Shown one piece after another: positions 59,836-64,000 of a stretch of 64,000 nt of DNA (position 1 is the first letter of the stretch; each line of letters starts with the position of its first letter). Where the stretch lies: assembly GCA_041397865.1 (NCBI GenBank), contig JAWKVT010000002.1, positions 248,001 to 312,000 of the forward strand. Direction: 5' to 3'. This DNA comes from TMED27 sp041397865 (GTDB lineage Bacteria > Pseudomonadota > Alphaproteobacteria > Micavibrionales > Micavibrionaceae). Position numbers and translations under genes: made by a program. The notes under the pieces were generated by a model. The model saw only the letters and a list, made by a program, of their open reading frames with translations. It searched no databases and was not told the DNA's origin.

Positions 59836-61788
59836 CTATAGCCCGGCAACCTCATCTTCTACGCGCTGGAATTCTTCGGCAATCTCTCCGACCAGCGCAT
59901 CGACAGGCCTCTGCGCCGCCGCATCATCCTGCAACCGCGCCGCCAGATCGCCAAGCACGTTGCAACATGCCGAGCGTGCCGCGCCTTTCAGGCTGTGCCC
60001 CAACTCTTTCAAAGCGTGAAAGTCCCCGTCCGTAAGGGCCGCTTGTATGCGCTCAATCTGCGGGCTTGTCATCTGAACAAACATACCCAGCATCTCAACC
60101 GCAATCGCATCAAACGCGCCCATTTGCGCGACCATCGCCGCCTTGTCAATCGCAGGCGGTTTTCCATCCTGCGCAGCCGCGCTTTGCTCTTCAATCGCTG
60201 TTGTCGGTTTCTCACCTGCGCCCGCGTCTTCACGCAAAAGCCCCCAACGAATGAGCAGTCGCTTAAATTGCCCCAATGAAACAGGTTTCAGTAAACACTC
60301 GTCAAACCCCTGGCTCATATAAGTTTCACGCTGCGCCATCTGCACATCCGCCGTTAAAGCGATAACGGGAAAATGAGCCTTGTTGCCGCAGGCGCTTTCT
60401 TTCTTGCGGATATGATCGACCAGCGCGTAACCATCCATCTCGGGCATGTGCAAATCGGTAATCAAAATGCCGTATTGCCCGGTATTCAGCGCCTCTAGCG
60501 CCTCTTTCCCGTTTCCCGCAAAGCTGGCCTCAACCCCAAGCTTCTCAAGCTGCCGCCCCAGAATGTCACGCACGCTCTGCGTATCCTCGGCAATCAGCAT
60601 CTTTGTCGGCCCGCTAATTTCCATCCGCTCCAGCTTGTGCGCCGCATCGCGCACGGCTTCACCCAACCCGATCCGGCTTGCCGGTTTTGTCAAATACGTA
60701 ACGCCCAGCGCCTGCAAGGAATGCGACAGCCCCACATCATCGCGCACCGTATACATCACCAGCCCCATATTCGGGCGGATTTTGACGATTTCTTTAATCA
60801 AATCCAGCCCCAGCCCGTCGGGCAACCCCTGGTCGATCACCCCCACATCAAACGGACGGCGGCCAGCCAGTTCCAAACCTTCTTTATAACTTGTGCAAAG
60901 CTCGACCGTGGCGCCCATAGAGCGCAGGGAGTTGACAATTTCCTTCCCGCCTTGCGGGTGATCTTCAACAGATAAAACCGAAATGCCGTCCAAAGAGGGC
61001 AGTTCAACCGTAGAGCTGTCGATGCTGACCTCTTTTGTCGGGATTTCAAACCAGAATGTAGAACCTTGACCCGGCGCACTTTCAACGCCGATCTTGCCGC
61101 CCATAAGCTCAACCAGCTTTTTTGAAATCGAAAGCCCCAGACCCGTTCCGCCATATTTGCGGCTGGTCGAGCTATCGGCCTGTGTAAACGACTGGAACAG
61201 CTTGTCGCAGACGTCCGGCGGCATCCCGATACCGGTGTCAATCACCTCAAAGCGCAGAGCAACTCCGTCCTCCGGCGCGGTAATATGGCGCGCATCGCTG
61301 CTCACACGCACCGTAACGCTGCCCTGATGCGTAAATTTCAGCGCATTCCCGCACAAATTCATGATAATCTGCCGCAGGCGCTTCGGATCGCCCACCACCA
61401 CAAACGGCACGTCTTTTTCGATATCGTCGATAAGCGCGATATCGACGCCATGCACCTTCACCGCCAGCGCTTCCAATAAGCCGCGCACCAGCAGACGCAC
61501 CGGAACCTCGAACAGATCCAGCTCCATCTTGTCGGCATCCATCTTTGCCAGATCCAGAATATCGTCGAGAATTTCCAGCAACCCCGCCGCCGCCGTTTGC
61601 GCGGTGCCGACCATCTCCATAACCCTGTCCGAAGGCTTTTCATCGGCAATCAGCTCTAAAAGGCCGAAAATCGTCTGCATCGGCGTGCGGATTTCATGGC
61701 TCATCGTCGCCAGAAAATTCGACTTCATCTGCGCCACCGCATCGGCCTGCGCGACTTTTTGTTCAAGCTCTCTGATTTTATTTGACAT
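59836..61788 (-). CDS. Hybrid histidine kinase, BarA-like (HK-REC-REC-Hpt)
   Basis: 650 residues. HisKA with MSHEIRTPMQ (about residue 31), HATPase with NLCGNALKFTH, DTGIGMP and TGLGLSISKKLVELMGGKIG. Two receiver domains follow: the first has Asp in VGVIDQGLPDG, the second in LITDLHMPEMDGYAL. A C-terminal Hpt has His in ELGHSLKGAARSA (about 615). No sensor or membrane segment; the protein begins directly with a short coiled coil (IRELEQKVAQADAVAQ), so it may be soluble. It could phosphorylate the lone receiver at 49522 or DivK. Confidence 0.92.
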   Translation of the reverse strand: MSNKIRELEQKVAQADAVAQMKSNFLATMSHEIRTPMQTIFGLLELIADEKPSDRVMEMVGTAQTAAAGLLEILDDILDLAKMDADKMELDLFEVPVRLLVRGLLEALAVKVHGVDIALIDDIEKDVPFVVVGDPKRLRQIIMNLCGNALKFTHQGSVTVRVSSDARHITAPEDGVALRFEVIDTGIGMPPDVCDKLFQSFTQADSSTSRKYGGTGLGLSISKKLVELMGGKIGVESAPGQGSTFWFEIPTKEVSIDSSTVELPSLDGISVLSVEDHPQGGKEIVNSLRSMGATVELCTSYKEGLELAGRRPFDVGVIDQGLPDGLGLDLIKEIVKIRPNMGLVMYTVRDDVGLSHSLQALGVTYLTKPASRIGLGEAVRDAAHKLERMEISGPTKMLIAEDTQSVRDILGRQLEKLGVEASFAGNGKEALEALNTGQYGILITDLHMPEMDGYALVDHIRKKESACGNKAHFPVIALTADVQMAQRETYMSQGFDECLLKPVSLGQFKRLLIRWGLLREDAGAGEKPTTAIEEQSAAAQDGKPPAIDKAAMVAQMGAFDAIAVEMLGMFVQMTSPQIERIQAALTDGDFHALKELGHSLKGAARSACCNVLGDLAARLQDDAAAQRPVDALVGEIAEEFQRVEDEVAGL

Positions 61789-61854
61789 ATATATATTTCT
61801 GCGCTACGTTACCGCTCACTTTACATGGAAAAGAATAACGATAAGGCTACAATT

Positions 61855-62313
61855 ATGAACGAGATAACAAAAACTGCAACAGATCAAATAAATCCGGTAT
61901 TCAATGACGCAACGCAAATTCCGGAGGGTGTCAGAGCATTTTTGGAGGGGGTTTTGCAAAAAAACCCTTGGTTAATGTCTGTGTTTGAAGGTACAGAGCA
62001 TGCAGCAGAAAAAGAAACGATTGTTCAGCAAACAATTTCTGGGATTCTAAAGACGGGAAAGCCTTTTAATAAACTAAAGCTTGCGTCTGATAATGTTATG
62101 GCGGGTGTACATAATAGCTCATCATTGAAATATTTGGTGGATGAGGGGTACATGGTTGTTAGTGAGGATGAGTCAATGATATCACTGACGAATAAGATGC
62201 TTTTCAAGTTGATTGAAAAACACCCTCCGGAGCAGCTTGCGCAAAGTTCCAGTTTTTTGACAGGGCAAAAGGATGATCCAAGCCTACCAGTTCTTTTGCC
62301 TCTGGCTAAATAG
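61855..62313 (+). CDS. Unknown AT-rich small protein, inserted near the kinase start
   Basis: 152 residues from ATG 61855 (AAGG 8 nt upstream); ATG 61825 is in frame but has no site. Helical, no signal or membrane segment. Contains EGVRAFLEGVLQKNPWLMSVF and LKYLVDEGYMVVSEDESMIS. No family recognised. More AT-rich than neighbours. It sits between the kinase gene and a second copy of the kinase's own 5' end, suggesting arrival by insertion. Confidence 0.5.
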   Translation: MNEITKTATDQINPVFNDATQIPEGVRAFLEGVLQKNPWLMSVFEGTEHAAEKETIVQQTISGILKTGKPFNKLKLASDNVMAGVHNSSSLKYLVDEGYMVVSEDESMISLTNKMLFKLIEKHPPEQLAQSSSFLTGQKDDPSLPVLLPLAK

Positions 62314-62342
62314 CTTGCGCTGCTTTACATTTTTTGATTAGT

Positions 62343-62408
62343 CTACGCCACCGCATCGGCTTGGGCGACTTTTTCCTCTAATTCTTCTCTGGAAAGTGTT
62401 TCAGGCAT
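62343..62408 (-). pseudogene. Vestigial copy of the hybrid-kinase 5' end
   Basis: A 21-codon frame (ATG 62408 to TAG 62343) with AAGGA 6 nt upstream encodes MPETLSREELEEKVAQADAV plus A. The last nine residues KVAQADAVA are the same as residues 11-19 of the kinase at 59836-61788, with few base differences. It then stops. It appears to be the original kinase start, separated from the current one by the 61.8-62.3 kb segment. Confidence 0.6.
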
Positions 62409-62461
62409 GAAATTCCTTGTTTTTTGTCCCTAAAGTAAAGTATCACCTAAAAACGCTTTGG

Positions 62462-62541
62462 TTAACCACGAAGATCACGAAACGCACGAAGGCGTGTACC
62501 TGTGTTGAAGGTCTTCGTGATCTTCGCGGGCTTCGTGGTTT
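62462..62541. repeat. Inverted repeat of the CCACGAAG family
   Basis: Left arm TTAACCACGAAGATCACGAA onward (62462-62492); right arm ends CTTCGTGGTTT (to 62541). Third copy of this family in the window. The short centre holds no gene; it lies 27 bp upstream of asd. Confidence 0.8.
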
Positions 62542-62567
62542 AAAAAATTAAAAAGGAAGTGACTATA

Positions 62568-63578
62568 ATGGGCTATAAAATCGCAGTCGTAGGCGCCACC
62601 GGGAATGTCGGGCATGAAATGCTCAAAATCCTAGATGAGCGCAACTTCCCCGCCGATGACGTCATCGCGCTGGCCTCCTCGCGCAGCGTCGGCAAAGAGG
62701 TGTCCTTCGGCGATAAAAACCTGAAAGTGCGCGATCTGGCCACGTTCGATTTCAAAGGCGTGGATATCGTGCTGTCTTCGCCGGGTGCGAAAGTCTCTGC
62801 CGAATATTCCCCCAAAGCCGCCGCCGCCGGGGCAACCGTGATCGACAATACCTCACACTGGCGTATGGATCCCGACGTGCCCCTCATCGTGCCCGAGGTG
62901 AACCCGCAGGCGATTAACGAAATCAACAAAGGCATCATCGCCAACCCGAACTGCTCCACCATTCAGATGGTCGTGGCGCTCAAACCCTTGCATGATGCCG
63001 CCACCGTCAAACGCGTGGTGGTCAGCACCTATCAGTCGACCTCCGGCTCCGGCAAGGAGGCAATGGATGAGCTGTTCAACCAGACCAAAGGCATTTACGC
63101 CAACCAAACGCCGGTGCCGTCCGTCTATCCGAAGCAGATCGCCTTTAACGCGATTCCGCAAATCGACGTGTTCATGGATGACGGCATGACCAAGGAAGAA
63201 TGGAAAATGGTGGTCGAAACCAAAAAAATTCTCGACCCCAATATTAAGGTCTGCGCCTCCTGCGTACGTATTCCCGTCTTTATCGGCCATGCCGAAATGG
63301 TCAATGTCGAGCTGGAAAACGAGTTGTCCGCCGCCCGCGCCAAAGAACTGTTCCGTCAGGCCGAAGGTGTAACGCTCGTCGATCTGGAAAATGAGGGCCT
63401 CGAGTTTGTCACACAGGTCGAAATTCAGGGCGAGGATGACGTGTATGTCAGCAGAGTGCGCGAAGATATCACGGTCGAAAACGGCCTCAATTTCTGGTGC
63501 GTATCCGATAACCTCCGCAAAGGCGCGGCCCTCAACACTATCCAGATTGCGGAGTTGTTGGTTAAAGGCAAGGCGTAA
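62568..63578 (+). CDS. asd: Aspartate-semialdehyde dehydrogenase
   Basis: 336 residues from ATG 62568 (AGGAAG about 8 nt upstream; the in-frame GTG at 62559 overlaps the ribosome site). NADP motif VVGATGNVGHEMLK and the active-site Cys in IANPNCSTIQM are present. Converts aspartyl phosphate to the semialdehyde for lysine/DAP, threonine and methionine synthesis. The translation leader AAGGAAGTGACTATA is nearly the same as that of pleD. Confidence 0.96.
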   Translation: MGYKIAVVGATGNVGHEMLKILDERNFPADDVIALASSRSVGKEVSFGDKNLKVRDLATFDFKGVDIVLSSPGAKVSAEYSPKAAAAGATVIDNTSHWRMDPDVPLIVPEVNPQAINEINKGIIANPNCSTIQMVVALKPLHDAATVKRVVVSTYQSTSGSGKEAMDELFNQTKGIYANQTPVPSVYPKQIAFNAIPQIDVFMDDGMTKEEWKMVVETKKILDPNIKVCASCVRIPVFIGHAEMVNVELENELSAARAKELFRQAEGVTLVDLENEGLEFVTQVEIQGEDDVYVSRVREDITVENGLNFWCVSDNLRKGAALNTIQIAELLVKGKA

Positions 63579-63650
63579 ACCCGCCGCCGCGCTGTGTAAC
63601 TTTTCCCTCTTTCTGTACGAATTTCTCTATGTAACAAGAGGCGTAAAGCA

Positions 63651-64000
63651 ATGAACAGACGAAACTTTATACTCGGCGGCGCATCGTTGCTGACCCTCAT
63701 TCTCGCAAAAAAAGCAGGAGCATTCGACGTGTTTACAAGAAAAGGCGAAGGCAAAGCGGAAAGCTTTCCATACACACTCACCGACGCGCAGTGGAAAGAA
63801 AAACTTGAGCCCGAAAGCTACCGCGTGCTGCGCAAGGCTGGGACGGAGCGCTCCGGCTCGTCCCCACTCAACAATGAAAAACGCGATGGCGTGTTTCACT
63901 GCGCCGGATGTGACCATCCGCTATTCTCCAGCGCCCATAAGTTTGAGAGCGGCACCGGCTGGCCCAGCTTTTACCAACCCTATAATGATGAATCCGTGAA
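63651..64000 (+). CDS. msrB: Peptide methionine-(R)-S-oxide reductase, N-terminal part
   Basis: Runs off the window after about 116 residues. The N-terminus MNRRNFILGGASLLTLIL has a twin-Arg (RRNF) export signal, so the enzyme is probably exported by Tat and repairs periplasmic proteins. The MsrB domain is clear: SFPYTLTDAQWKEKL, then GVFHCAGCDHPLF (first zinc CxxC), FESGTGWPSFYQP. The catalytic Cys lies beyond the window. Confidence 0.88.
   Translation, partial: MNRRNFILGGASLLTLILAKKAGAFDVFTRKGEGKAESFPYTLTDAQWKEKLEPESYRVLRKAGTERSGSSPLNNEKRDGVFHCAGCDHPLFSSAHKFESGTGWPSFYQPYNDESV

Overview
The window is bacterial chromosome, most likely from an uncultured alphaproteobacterium. The lineage signals are an adjacent DivK-PleD pair, an EipB/DUF1849 envelope protein, a PodJ-like coiled-coil/Sel1/peptidoglycan-binding protein, and a uracil-DNA glycosylase of the type-4 fold without the usual cluster cysteines. 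I would guess a Rhodospirillales- or Micavibrionales-like lineage, but no rRNA is present to test this. Coding density is high and most genes are housekeeping.

Layout. 1-15.8 kb: core genes (lytic transglycosylase fragment, UDG, ETF-ubiquinone oxidoreductase, TPR protein plus ispE, PodJ-like polarity protein, glycosyltransferase plus small flippase, uup, CDF metal exporter, typA). 15.8-25.9 kb: an accessory island next to tRNA-Glu. It holds a Fic protein with its own repeat operator, a strongly structured intergenic block, an AT-rich membrane protein, and a tightly packed operon with the remains of a type I restriction system (hsdR, a 5'-truncated hsdS, no hsdM) interleaved with HAD, DUF2188 and DUF45-peptidase genes. 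26-37 kb: YHYH protein, cold-shock protein, aspS, unknown coiled-coil proteins, a degenerate GGDEF protein, eipB, divK-pleD and an ABC exporter. 37-49 kb: rpmG, a probable unannotated small RNA, rnr, topA, dprA, plsY, pyrB and a class III CoA-transferase, interspersed with several families of short inverted repeats. 49-60 kb: a compact type IVb-pilus-like locus (prepilin peptidase, response regulator, secretin lipoprotein, an unusual Ig-like/PilP-like fusion, ATPase, inner-membrane platform, two bitopic proteins, two prepilin-like proteins). 60-64 kb: a BarA-like hybrid kinase with a duplicated vestige of its own start, a small unknown protein, asd and the start of msrB.

How the parts work together. 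DivK, PleD and the PodJ-like protein are consistent with polar development and c-di-GMP control. The pilus locus carries most machinery for a surface filament or secretion pseudopilus and begins with a lone CheY-like receiver. The same 10-bp palindrome lies upstream of two pilus transcription units. The island looks like a decayed defence island whose restriction system has lost its methyltransferase.

Most notable new-looking observations: the 10-bp-periodic operator and apparently leaderless promoter of the Fic gene; the Ig-like/PilP-like fusion in the pilus locus; pilin-like proteins lacking Glu5; a probable small RNA between rnr and rpmG; the hsdM-less restriction operon with an inverted tRNA-Glu fragment at its border. 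No CRISPR array, transposase gene or rRNA was seen.
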